A DNA stretch of 64,000 nucleotides from Calendula officinalis. Its lineage: Eukaryota > Streptophyta > Magnoliopsida > Asterales > Asteraceae. The stretch is from positions 19,252,974 to 19,316,973 of the forward strand of contig OY970833.1 in the NCBI GenBank assembly GCA_963853835.1, given 5' to 3'. Position numbers and translations under genes: made by a program. Positions 11,530-22,506 of this stretch are shown in pieces. The first letter of the stretch is position 1. Each line of letters opens with the position of its first letter. Under the pieces are notes generated by a model. That model worked only from the letters and a program-made list of their open reading frames with translations. It was not told the origin of the DNA and did no database searches.

Positions 11530-13131
11530 ATGAGTATTGATAAGTCGCAAGGGAGATGGTCGTATAATGTTGGAAGAAAGGCTGCTGCGTTGCGGAAGGA
11601 AGAATTAGAGTTGAAGAGAATTGCGAAATCGTTCTATGTTACGAACTTTCCAAAGACCTGGGGAATAGAAGAATTATGGAAAGCAATGACGGTTTACGGA
11701 ACAGTGGTCGATGTTTTCATCCCTAAGAAGTTGTCAAAGATTGGACGACGTTTTGCCTTCGTCCGCTTCATTAGGGTGGACAATATTGAAACCCTAATCG
11801 GCCGCCTGAATGCTGCATGGTATGGGTCGTACCACTTATTTGCGTCAGTTTCAAGATTTGATCGTAAGTTACCGCAAGACACGATTCCGACATCCCGTGT
11901 CGCAGACTACAACCATGCAAATCCAGTGAGTTCATTGCAGAGGGGTAAGACTTTAACAAAATATGTTGATCTCTTCAAACCTAATGTCTCAAAACCAGTT
12001 GGGAATGCGGAGGTTACTAGCAAAAAGGAAACGTTGACTAAAAAGAAAAAGATGATCAAATTGGAGAAGAATGATGTCATGTCAATCAATGATGAAGGTA
12101 TAATTCTGGTTGGCAAAGTTAGAGAATTAACTTTGATAGAAAATATCAAGGTCGTTTGTGCCAAAGAAGGGTTTATGGATGTCGATGTTCAGTATATTGG
12201 TGGATCGTGGTTATGGATGGATTTTGATAACAAGTCGGCGTGTACTAGGTTTAAAAATCATAAAGACATGTAGTTCTATTTCACTCAGCTTCGTTTATTA
12301 GATGATTCCTTTGTAGTAGATGATAAGGTGACCTGGGTTAGAATCGACGGGTTACCACTTCTTGCTGGTACTGTCAATACCATTAAGAAACTGGTGAAAG
12401 ACTGGGGTGAAATCATGTTTGTAGAAGGGGAAGATGGAGATGGGGGTATCAGAAAAGTTTGTTTAAAAACAAATATTGGGAGTAAAGTGAATGAGGAACT
12501 AGAGGTCATTATAGATAACAAAAGCTTCAACGTGTGGATGTATGAAATTACGCTTTCGCATCCGATCATAAGAGATGTGTATGTTGAAAGCAAAGTTGAA
12601 GATGATGATGATTCTTTGTCCCGTGATGGGTCATCAAATCATGATGAGGAAGAATTCTCGTTCAAAGAAGATAACATTAATATGGACAGCAGCATGTCCA
12701 ATGGAGAGGCGCAAAAAGTAAATGAAGATCACTGTTATGATAAAGGAAAAGGAAACAATAATATTGAGGAAAATAAACAAGATGGGCCTACGGTTTTAGA
12801 TACAACCGTGATTGATTCACATGAAGTGGAGAAAGTTACAGGGGAGAATTCGGTTGATTCTTATCCATCAAAACCGTCGGGCTTTGACCGACCGGTAGTG
12901 CAAATGGAAACGTGTCGAACTGCAGCGGAAGAGATACCTAAATGCTCCTTCTCAGATCACTCGTGTGCTTCGACGGGTAACATAAATAAAAAGAAAAAAA
13001 CAGTTTCTTTGATTGAAGATCTCAACAGATTCATTGATATAGGTCAAGCTGTGGGACTTGATATGGAGGGGTGTCAGAGATCTTTGGAATGTATGATTAG
13101 TAGTATGGGAGATGACAAAGGTAATTTATGA
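11530..13131 (+). pseudogene. LINE ORF1: RRM and DUF4283-like nucleic-acid chaperone, one stop
   Basis: 534 codons with one internal TAG at codon 248. Residues about 35-105 form an RNA-recognition motif: SFYVTNFP as RNP2-like and GRRFAFVRFI as RNP1-like. Residues about 185-245 and the segment after the stop (WVRIDGLPLLAGT) match the DUF4283-type region usual in plant LINE and endonuclease/RT proteins. A long acidic/Ser/Asn linker follows, then a C-terminal helix with SLIEDLNRFIDIG. ORF1 proteins coat LINE RNA. At the stop position the second LINE copy in this window has a leucine codon, so a single T-to-A change explains it. No CCHC knuckle is seen. Confidence 0.85.
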
Positions 13132-16100
13132 ATATTATGTCTCTAAATGCATGTGGTATAGGAGATGTAGTTAAGAGAAAATGTATTGGTGTTATCGGTA
13201 ATAAATACAAAGTTTCTTTCCTTGGCATTCAAGAAACTAGAGTGGCGAGAATTCATAATTTAATGATTAGACAAATCTGGGGGAACATGTCTTTTGAATT
13301 TGCAATAAGTAGTGTAGTTGGTTCTTCGGGTGGTATTATGTCCGTGTGGGATCCCGCTTTATTTAGGAGCACACGTATCGTTAGTTTTCAAAACGTGTTG
13401 TTTGTTCATGGCGAATGGAAGATGAATAATTGTCAATGTATCATGGGGAATGTTTATGCCCCACAAAGCAACGCGGATAAAAGAAATTTGTGGGATTTGA
13501 TTTCGAATTATATGCAAGAGAATGAAACGAATTTTATTCTATTTGGTGACTTTAATGCGGTGCGGGGAGAAGATGAAAGATGGGGGTGCTCAAAAGATGA
13601 CCGGGAAATTCTTGATTTTAATGGTTTTATTGAATCGAATAGTCTTCGTGAAGTCCCGATGGGCAGATCAGCCTTCACTAGACTAAGTACCAATGGGCGG
13701 AAAATGAGCAAATTAGACCGGTTCTTTGTTAGCGAGGGAGTTTTTGCGTCGTGTAATGATTTAATGGCGACTGTTATGGTCGATATTGTATCCGACCACC
13801 GCCCTATTATGCTATCGCAGCAAGTCGTTGACTACGGACCTCGGGTCTTCCGTTTTTTCAACTCTTGGATTGAAGAAGATTCTTTTGCGGATGTGGTCAC
13901 AAACACTTGGGAGTCTGCGGTGCAGAATCGAAACTCGGGCCACCTTATTAACTTCAAAGACAAACTCAAGATGGTGAAAGATAAATGTAGAGAATGGTGG
14001 AAAGAAAAGAACAAAGTTATGATAGAAAGCAGAAAGAATTTAATGTTGAAGGTGTCCGAAATTGAAAAAAAAATGGAGTTGCTTACGGCCACGGAGTAAG
14101 AGTTGGCGGATCGTCGGGCTGCCAAAGTGGATCTTTATAAATTAGAAGCCAAAGAGTGGAAAGATTTGTCACAAAAAGCTAAAATTAAATGGTGCATTGA
14201 GGGTGACGGAAACTCTAAATATTTCCATGGCATAATTAATAGCAAGAGAAGACATTCTATGCTTCGAGGAGTGAAACAAGACGGTGTTTGGATTACATCT
14301 CCTCAAGATGTAAAAGAGGTATTTTACAATTATTATTCTAACAAATTTAAACGTGTTTCAGAGATTAAAATGGCACGGCGAAGCGAAAATTTCAAGAGTC
14401 TTTCCGAGGCTGATTCGTCCATTTTATCGGCCCCGGTCACTTTGTGCGAAGTCAAGAAGGCGGTGTGGAGCTGCGGAAATGACAAGGCGCCCGGGCCCGA
14501 CGGGTTCACCTTTGCTTTCATTAAGCATTTTTGGGAGCTCCTTAAAAGTGATATTTTTAATTTCGTGGTGGAGTTTTTTGATTTCGGATTTATGCCAACG
14601 GGGTGTAATTCATCTTTTATCACTTTGATCCCAAAAGTCATTAATCCTATGACCGTGAACGATTATCGGTCTATTAGTCTTATCGGTGTGCAATTCCAAA
14701 TTATTGCTAAGCTGTTAGCCCTAAGGCTAGCTTTGGTGGTGGATTCTATTGTTAGCAAGGAGCAATCGGCCTTTGTTAAGGGGCGTCAAATTTTGGATGG
14801 CCCATTGATTATAAGTGAAATCATAGCTTCGAATAAGAAAAAGAAGAATAAAGCTATGGTCTTTAAAATTGATTTTGAAAAAGCATATGATTCTATTAGT
14901 TGGGAGTTTTTAGACATGATGATGGAATTTATGCGCTTCCCGATGAAGTGGCGGAAATGGATTAGTGCCATTTACATTCGTCCAGGGCTTCGGTTTTATT
15001 AAACGGTAATGCTTCTAAAGAATTCCGGCTAGAAAGAGGTTTAAGGCAAGGCGATCCGTTATCGCCTTTTTTATTTATAATTGCCATGGAGGGTCTTCAC
15101 GTGGCAATGGAAGATGCGAGTTCTCTTCAATTGTTTAAAGGCGTTAAGGTAAATGACGCTTTGAATATATCTCACCTTTTTTATGCAGATGATGCTATTT
15201 TCATGGGGGAATGGTCTCTTGATAATTTAGAAAAGCTTCTTATTATTTTGCATCACTTTCATATGGCTTCGGGGTTTAAATTAAATCTTCACAAGTCCAA
15301 TCTCTACGGGGTGGGGGTCTCGGACGGAGAGGTTGGTGAGATGGCCGGAAGACTTGGGGTAAGTAGGGGAAAGCTTCCGTTTAATTATCTTGGGTTACCG
15401 GTGGGGGATTGCATGTCTAGACAAAAAAGTTGGGGTGGTTTGATTGATAAGTTCAAGAAAAAATTGTATAGCTGGAAAGTTAATACTTTGTCTATTGGTG
15501 GAAGATCTATGCTCCTAAAATCGGTGTTGGGCGGTATGGGTATTTACTACATGTCTCTATTTGTGATGCCAAAATGTGTTGATAAAATCCTTGAACGATT
15601 GAGGGCCTCATTCTTTTGGGGTGGAACCAAAGACAATAGAAAAATTCATTGGGTTAATTGGGAAGCGGTTTTGGCTTCTAAGCAAAATGGTGGTTTAGAC
15701 ATTGGAAGTTTATATGCGTTTAATATTGCCTTAATTGTTAAATGGGTGTGGCGGTTTGTTAAAGATGATAATATGGTTTGGGTTAAAGTGATTAAATCTC
15801 TATATGGTGAAAATGGTGGTTTGGATTTTGTGGGTTTTACCCGTCGCAGGTTGGGTTCGTCCCCATGGGCCTCTATTTTGAAAATGCTTTATAAGCATAA
15901 AGAGAGAGGGTTGGATGTTATGGGCCATACGAAAAAAAGGATAGGTGATGGAAAAAGTACTCGGTTTTGGTCGGATAATTGGGTTGGGCCGAGAGCTTTA
16001 AATATTGAGTACCCCCGGATTTTTTTGCTTGATAATGATCGAAGTTGTATGGTGGCGGATAGAGTTATAAATGGTGTGCTCGTCGGGTCTTGGTGTAGAG

Positions 16101-16777
16101 ATATAAGGGGCAGTAGGGAGGAAGATCAAATCCGGGAGCTATCACTGTTAATTGATGGAAAAGCTCTTTCAAATGAGCCGGATTGTTGGGTGTGGGATAT
16201 CGGGGATGATGGTGTGCATGAAGTTAAAGGTACTAGAAGGTGGCTTGACAATCTGTTTCTTCCTTCGTCTCCTTTGGTTACAAGATGGAACACTCTTGTT
16301 CCTCGGAAAGTCAATATTTTATATTGGAAGGTTAACTTGAATAAAGTCTCTTCAAAAGTAAATCTATCTTTTAGAGGAGTCCCATTGGATGATTTAAAGT
16401 GTGTAATGTGTGGGGATGTTACAGAAGACACGGATCACATCTTTTGGAAGTGTGAAACCGCTAAAGGTGTTTGGCGTGTTATTGGTAATTGGTTACAAGT
16501 CATAGATACTAACGTTGAGGATTTGGATGAGCTTTTCTACAATCTCGATAATAGCTCGTTAACATCTCGTTCGAAATTGGTGATTGAAGCGGTTATCTTT
16601 ACGGTGGTTTGGGTCATATGGCGGTTTCGCAATGCTTTGATTTTCAATAATGGTGACATTCGGAGGAGCTTGCTTGTGGATTCGATCAAAGAAGTCGCGT
16701 TTTTATGGATTTGTAATCGTAGAAAAAAATATAGAGTTAGTTGGGCCGAATGGCTAATCCTTCCATGTAATAGATAG
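13128..16777 (+). pseudogene. LINE ORF2: endonuclease and reverse transcriptase, two lesions
   Basis: The ATG at 13128 overlaps the ORF1 stop as ATGA. The first 230 or so residues are an APE-type endonuclease: SLNACG, IQETR, NVYAPQ, FGDFNAV and SDHRPI carry the expected catalytic Asn, Glu, Asp and His. A TAA at 14097-14099 breaks the linker, but the same frame continues. RT blocks follow: DKAPGPDGFTF, LIPKV...NDYRSISL, FKIDFEKAYDS, then after the frameshift RGLRQGDPLSPFLF and YADDAIF (about 15184). The C-terminus has the RVT zinc-binding region CVMCGDVTEDTDHIFWKC (about 16399-16452). The product would nick the target and prime reverse transcription there. This copy cannot make it. Confidence 0.9.
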
Positions 16778-16856
16778 GTCTTTGTTTTGTTTCTCTAGCT
16801 TTTTGCTAGTTTCGTTTTATTGAAAGCCGTTTCCAAAAAAAAAAGAAAAAAGAAAA
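16778..16856 (+). other. LINE 3' UTR and A-rich tail
   Basis: After the TAG of ORF2 a T/G-rich segment (GTTTCTCTAGCTTTTTGCTAGTTTCG, which contains a small CTAGC...GCTAG hairpin) leads to an interrupted A-tail. The same hairpin-and-tail sequence ends the second LINE copy near 45207-45260, so it is the family's 3' end and probably the RT recognition signal. Confidence 0.75.
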
Positions 16857-17225
16857 AAGTCAGTTGCTATAACAGAGTATGATCTGAGCCTAATGCGGTT
16901 TTTCCTTGCCTTTATAGGCTTTGCTTGCGTATAGACCGGTTCTGTCACAGTAATATGTTCATCCCCTAAAAAGTTACAAAATTCAATTTTGTTCTTTACA
17001 TATGCTTTGCTCACTAATATCTTCATTACAAGTGTTCATCATATAATTAAGAATTGAGTCCTTACATAAGTTTTTACTTAAAAAAAAATTACATGTTAAA
17101 CAAACACTAAAACCCGACACAGAATCCTTTTAAATGAATAACATTTTATCACCGTTCATTAAACCTAACAAGCTGATGAAACATATACCATAAACATGTA
17201 ACCGAAACAAAATAACCAAATAAAC

Positions 17226-17450
17226 AACCGGGAATTTAAAAAACCCTAATCAATCACTGATCTCATCATAAGATACACGAAATCAAGTTAAATAACCATA
17301 AAACACAAATTAAATCCTAAATTAAAAAAAACCCTAAACCTATGAACACTAAATCACGTTACAGAAACAAAACTCCAAACTAAAAAACCAAAAATTAAGA
17401 AAACCCTAATCAATCTCTAATATCGTGATAAGATAAACATAAATCGTAAC
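17226..17450. repeat. Two diverged direct repeats in the first intron region of the Ulp1-associated gene
   Basis: A block with AAACCCTAATCAATC(A/T)CT, then a CATCATAAGATA or CGTGATAAGATAA block, occurs at about 17240-17290 and 17400-17445, each preceded by an ACAGAAACAAAA-like sequence. It looks like an old duplication of roughly 160 bp. Confidence 0.5.
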
Positions 17451-17460
17451 CTTGCGTACC

Positions 17461-17502
17461 ATTAGGATTCGTACTCGATTCCACATTCACCAGATTCGAC
17501 AT
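17461..17502 (-). pseudogene. Probable first coding exon of the Ulp1-associated gene
   Basis: On the minus strand an ATG (17500-17502) starts MSNLVNVESSTNPN, followed at once by a GGTACGCAAGG donor. Upstream is a purine-rich leader with GAGAGA tracts, as in plant 5' UTRs. The exon is short and the assignment rests on splice context only. Confidence 0.35.
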
Positions 17503-17872
17503 TCTTGAATTTTGTGATCTTCGATCGGACGAACACACGGGCAAAGAAAGTGATTTTGATATTCTTCCGTCTCAGATCGATGTTTAAGAAGACAGAGAGA
17601 GAAAGTGATATATGAAAGAAAGAGAAACAAAGGGTTACGATTTTTTTGGGATTCTACACACCATGCACAAAAATACACGGATACTTTTAAAATACATTAA
17701 ATATCTTAATTGTTCATTGATAATTATACCCTTACACACACGAAATTTCCCTCCAAATTTTTCATTAATTTTCAAACTTGCCCCATTTAATCTAGACCAC
17801 TAATCTCTACATCCAAGGGTTGTTAATAGATTCTCGCGGTTCTCGCAATTTTATTGGTTCTCGCATGAACCG

Positions 17873-18677
<805 letters not shown>

Positions 18678-18686
18678 TATATAAGG
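18678..18686 (+). promoter_or_regulatory. TATA box of the S1-type gene
   Basis: TATATAAGG-type sequence about 80 bp before the ATG at 18760, a normal plant spacing. Confidence 0.55.
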
Positions 18687-18948
18687 AAATGGAGCTCACT
18701 CGTTTTCAACACAACTTGACTAAACCCCACAAAACTAGATCCATTAAATTGATTGAGCCATGGCTCATGGCATGAAACCAACCCTCTTTGGCTTGTTTTC
18801 AATTATACTTTACTTAGCCCACACTTCAAATGCTATTTGCCCCCAGTTAATCTGGGATCTTCATATCATCAATGGCATTCAAAGCAGTCCTATTGTAATT
18901 AACCCTAGGTCAAAAGATGGCGATAATCTAGGAATCCAGATCTTAAAC

Positions 18949-19244
18949 TGAAAAGCATAAGAACATTTAATCAATCCATACTTGGGTGATAATGATGATT
19001 TTAGTAAGAAACTTGGAGATGGAGGATTAGGGCTTTTAGAGAGAGAAAGGTAGAGAGAAGGAGGAGAACAATTGCAGAAATGTGTGTTTGATTAATGAGC
19101 ACAAGTTAAATTTGGTGATTACACATGGTCCTTATATACCTATCACTAATTGTCTAGATTAATCCTAATTGCATAACCAAACTAATATGCAATGTTACAT
19201 AACTACCCCCTTGACTATTGATTACAACTAAATATGACCCAACA
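18949..19244 (-). repeat. E2 3' LTR
   Basis: 296 bp. The part 19103-19244 is identical by eye to 26854-26995, while 18949-19102 is strongly diverged from its partner. A TATATAAGGACC box, read on the minus strand, lies at about 19126-19137. Confidence 0.9.
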
Positions 19245-19260
19245 ATCTCCCCCTTTGTAA
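19245..19260 (-). promoter_or_regulatory. E2 polypurine tract next to the 3' LTR
   Basis: The minus strand reads TTACAAAGGGGGAGAT directly before the LTR terminus TGTTGGGTC. This is the plus-strand primer. Many further GGGGGAG copies lie upstream in the element. Confidence 0.85.
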
Positions 19261-19633
19261 CAATAGTCTGGGAGGCGTATCTTCGAAGTCTTCATCTTGA
19301 GCAAAAGCTGAACCTTGTAGATGTTTCGTTGAATAATGATGTATCAGGATCAGCTTGAGCTTTGTTAACATGTGAAAACGGATACTTCTTGTAGCTTTTC
19401 AACCACAAGAAATATTTTGAAGATTTTACTTTGAAAATACATATAGACCGACTTAAAATAAGACCCATATTAATAGAGATATTAGCAGCGGAAGTCTTTT
19501 CTTGACGTTTGTGGCTTTATGTCGATCTATGGTTCTTGATAATTGTTGTTGAGGTAACATGTTGATAACGGTTACGCTCCCCCTCAAACAACAATTATTT
19601 CTTCACTGGTGTTGGATTAAACAATCATAAGCC

Positions 19634-19674
<41 letters not shown>

Positions 19675-20700
19675 ATGCACTCCATCCCAGTCTTCCGTCT
19701 TCAGTTGCTTCTATTAGCCCATTGCTCTCCTTCTCACGCAAGAAGTAAGTTCAAGATCTCATTGCAAATCCTTGATCTGATCAAATGTTGATAGAGGATT
19801 GTGTAACCTTGTGAAAACAAATGGGCAAGCTACAATGTTCATGTATTCTCAGATGTACTTCAAGATGGTGAATTACGTTTGATCATTTCAATTCTTTTTC
19901 AAAGGCTGTAATTAACATCTCTAGATTTCGCTTTTCAATGATAACATCTGAGTGGCAGTAGAAGCAATTATAATTTCCGTTACAGAACTTCGAAGTTTCA
20001 AACACTCAAAGGGAAAATATTTTTCGTTGAATCTGCTGGTGTAAGAAAGATCTAAAAATATCTCATTTAATGTTAAAAGTTCTGGTAATGAAATGTCAGT
20101 TGGGAAGGATTTATCTGGGATTTCAGTTATTGGGGATTTTGTTTTTGGATTTTTGAGGTAGAGGTTTTGTGATGACATGATAATGATGTTTTGAATTTTG
20201 TAAAGAATGATAATGATTTGTACTTTTAAGATTTAGATTGTGATGATTGAGATTTTGGAGAGAGATTTCTTTAGATGAGTCGATTTCTTCTTCTTCTTCA
20301 CTTGTCTTTCTTTTTAAACTTGGTTAATCACTTTCTCTTCCTCTGAATTTCTTGAAATATACTATCTCTGATTTTACTGATAAGTTGAGTACTTTAGACA
20401 TGAATTTTCTTCGTTGATGAGATGTTTGTGGTTCTTCTTAAAGTTGTACATTTCTTGCTCATTTATTTCTTGCTCATTTCTCCCCCTCATGAGGATAAAA
20501 AAAAAGGAGCCTCATGTTAATGATGAATAAATGCTTTGTGAAAACGGAGAGAGGATAGTTGTACGGTGCAGTTTGGAATCAAGAACCAGTAACATGTAGT
20601 ATTCATGAAGTATCCAGCTAAAATTGATTTTCCAGAATCTTTGAGAAAAATATTTGAAAAATAGAGAATAACAGTGTCAAGAATCACCTGAAGTCATAAA
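19261..20700. other. E2 3' non-coding region, left part
   Basis: No credible ORF. It holds a T homopolymer of about 39 nt (19635-19673) and two isolated extra copies of the GGGGGAG tract near 19576-19584 and 20480-20488 (minus strand). Confidence 0.6.
19635..19673. repeat. Poly-T run
   Basis: About 39 consecutive T inside E2. On the minus (element) strand it is poly-A. It could be the tail of a small retroposed insert, but no matching body or target duplication was recognised. Confidence 0.9.
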
Positions 20701-21883
20701 CAGATGCAAGCTTTACTGAAAAATCTTCAGTAAAGAGATCGACGAATTTGACAGACAGGATGATTGAAGACATTGTTAAGCAAAGATTTGAGGTTTAAAA
20801 GAAATCAATTTGAAGTGGATCAAAGATCAGTGCACAAAAACGATTTTGTGTGTGAGAGCATATGAATAATTCAGAATTTAATCTGAACAATTTGGAGAAA
20901 ACGTAAAATACATTCTCCACTGATATATGTTTGTAAAAATTGTTTGAAAAGTGGTAAGAACAATCAATCCAAGAAATTGTTATAAACAGATGCAATCAGT
21001 ACTAATCGAAATTAGTAAAGAGATCGACGAATTTAACAACAGCTTGTGTTGAGTGTTACAAACAGATATTTGAAAATTTTAAAAATTGTGCAAAATCAGA
21101 AAAATGATTTGAAAAATTATGTCAGCAACGCAAGAGAAAAAAGTTGGTCATAAACAGATGCAATCTTTACTAATGAGATTAGTAAAGAGATCGACGAATT
21201 TGACCAAAATTTATATCTTACGTTGTGAACACATCATTGTGAGCACAAAGTATGAGTAAAAATTTTGTGAGGAAGATGCAGATGTTGAGCATAGAATGTC
21301 AACTCTGTATGAGAAAGTGAGGTCAATAACGCAAGAGAAAAGAGTTTGACATAAACAGATGCAATCTTTACTAATTAGATTAGTAAAGAGATCGACGAAT
21401 TTGTCAAAAACTTATATCCTACGTAACTAACACATGAGTTGAGTAAAAAAAATGTAACAGTTAAGATTGAGTTGTGCTAAGGTTGTAGCAACAACGAAAC
21501 TCAAAATGTTGAAGTTTGTAGAAAAATTTGAGTGTCACAAGAATATGAAAAATCAGAATGTGATGTCAACAATGCAAGAGACAAAAAAGTGTCATAAACA
21601 GATGCAATCTTTACTAACGAAAGTAGTAAAGAGATCGACGAATTTGACAACAGTTTGTATCCTACATTGGTAACATATGAGTTTAAGTAAAAATTTTGAA
21701 TATAGTGTGAAGTTGTGCCAACGGTATGACAACAACGAAACTCAAATAGGTTTTGAAAAATATTGAGTTTAAGTTTGAAAACAAAACTGAGGAGATGATG
21801 TCAACAACGCAAGAGACAAAAGTATGTCATATACAGATGCAATCAATACTAATCGAAACTAGTAGAGAGATCAACGAATTTGA
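20701..21883 (-). repeat. Six dispersed copies of a hairpin module in E2
   Basis: Starts at about 20701, 20987, 21155, 21356, 21599 and 21834. Each has CAGATGCAATC, then a stem-loop such as CTTTACTAA..loop..TTAGTAAAG, then AGATCGACGAATTT. The last four are also preceded by a conserved GTCAACAACGCAAGAGA-type block. Spacing is irregular (168-286 bp), so the unit is a conserved module in a less conserved background. The element's transcript would carry the complement. Confidence 0.9.
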
Positions 21884-22035
21884 CAAAAATTTGTATCCTA
21901 CGTAGACAACATATAAGTGAGGAAAACATTTTTGAACTAAAATAATGAAACTCAATTGAATAAATTTTGAAAATATTGAGATTGAGCTTCTGAAAAATGT
22001 GAGTAATGAATAACGAATGGGTTAACAAGAAGTAT

Positions 22036-22197
22036 GCTCCCCCTTTATCGATGAAGTTTCATAAAAATGCTCCCCCTTGACAAATGAATGCCAATTTTCT
22101 CCCCCTTAACAAGTGAATATTGATATTCTCCCCCTCAACCAATTAAGAGCTATTTGCTCCCCCTCAATCAATTAAGAGCTATTTGCTCCCCCTCAAC
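22036..22197 (-). repeat. Array of six polypurine tracts in E2
   Basis: Minus-strand GAGGGGGAG or AAGGGGGAG occurs six times at intervals of about 28-33 bp (22036, 22069, 22098, 22127, 22156, 22185). The last units are almost perfect 29-bp repeats with CAATTAAGAGCTATTTG between them. They lie about 2.8 kb upstream of the tract actually next to the 3' LTR. Confidence 0.9.
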
Positions 22198-22212
22198 CAA
22201 TGAAATCATTGA

Positions 22213-22380
22213 GAAACGGGTTTCAAGCTGAGTTACTTGAAAGCCATTTTTCGTTGAGGACCGGGTTTCAAGCTGAGATACTTGAAAGCCATTTATTTGA
22301 GGCTCGGGTCATACACTGAAGTGTGCATAAGCCATTCTGTTGTGGCGCGAGTTATACACTGATGTGTGTATAAGTCATTC
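22213..22380 (-). repeat. Four tandem stem-loop units in E2
   Basis: Period of about 45 bp. Units 1 and 2 contain TTTCAAG..loop..CTTGAAA; units 3 and 4 contain TCATACAC..GTGTGCATA and TTATACAC..GTGTATAA. Each unit ends AAGCCATT or AAGTCATT. The stem sequence differs between the pairs while the pairing is kept. Confidence 0.85.
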
Positions 22381-22506
22381 TCCAAACTCCAAACACCTTT
22401 CTGGTAATTCTACATAAAACAATTAAAACATGTTTGGTACCCAATTATGTATGGGTCCTATACGATTAGTGACATATGTTTTATGTAAAATTGTTTTAAG
22501 ATCAAT

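Larger units (their letters stand above)
11391..16856 (+). mobile_element. Full-length L1-type LINE (LINE-1 copy A)
   Basis: 5.47 kb between perfect 15-bp target duplications AAGTCAGTTGCTATA (11376-11390 and 16857-16871). It has a 5' UTR of about 140 bp with a pyrimidine tract and a GC-rich segment, two ORFs overlapping by ATGA, a very short 3' UTR, and an A-rich tail (16835-16856). The 5' end is complete as judged from the untranslated leader. Three lesions make it inactive: a stop in ORF1 (12271-12273), a stop in ORF2 (14097-14099), and a frameshift in the RT near 14980-14990. It lies head-on against the minus-strand host gene. Confidence 0.95.
11230..17013 (-). pseudogene. Large early exon of the Ulp1-associated gene, split by the LINE
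   Basis: The two halves are 16872-17013 (ending RLRSYSVIATD across the duplication) and 11230-11390 (continuing LPSVNTTEEPN... to KKDKG|GT). Leaving out the LINE and one copy of its 15-bp duplication, the frame runs through without a stop. It is a low-complexity Thr/Val/Glu-rich segment. It ends at an AAAG|GTTAGA donor at 11229-11230. Frame continuity across the insertion is the strongest evidence that this was once coding. Confidence 0.6.
1..17502 (-). pseudogene. Broken multi-exon gene, plant Ulp1-associated type, split by two retroelements
   Basis: Exon-like blocks with GT/AG borders run on the minus strand from about 17502 down past the left edge. The block at 1392-1986 has the pattern familiar from plant proteins annotated as Ulp1-protease-family or transposon-captured genes: a GLGGLL start, an LPWHLGYFVAD segment, an FKLNFIVLVANIM segment, and a WCDYIVNCVK...YFVGPITFL end. 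The leftmost exon ends in PSFSLGLTQ, also typical of that family. The Ulp1 catalytic domain itself would lie left of position 1 and is not seen. E1 sits in what looks like an intron or exon edge, and the LINE sits inside an exon, so the gene cannot be intact here. Family assignment is from memory of these motifs; exon borders are approximate. Confidence 0.6.

Noticed and set aside
20701..21883. The E2 hairpin modules as a CRISPR-like array
   Set aside because: Spacing is irregular, the unit is about 48 bp with variation, the spacers are related to each other, and the setting is a plant retroelement.
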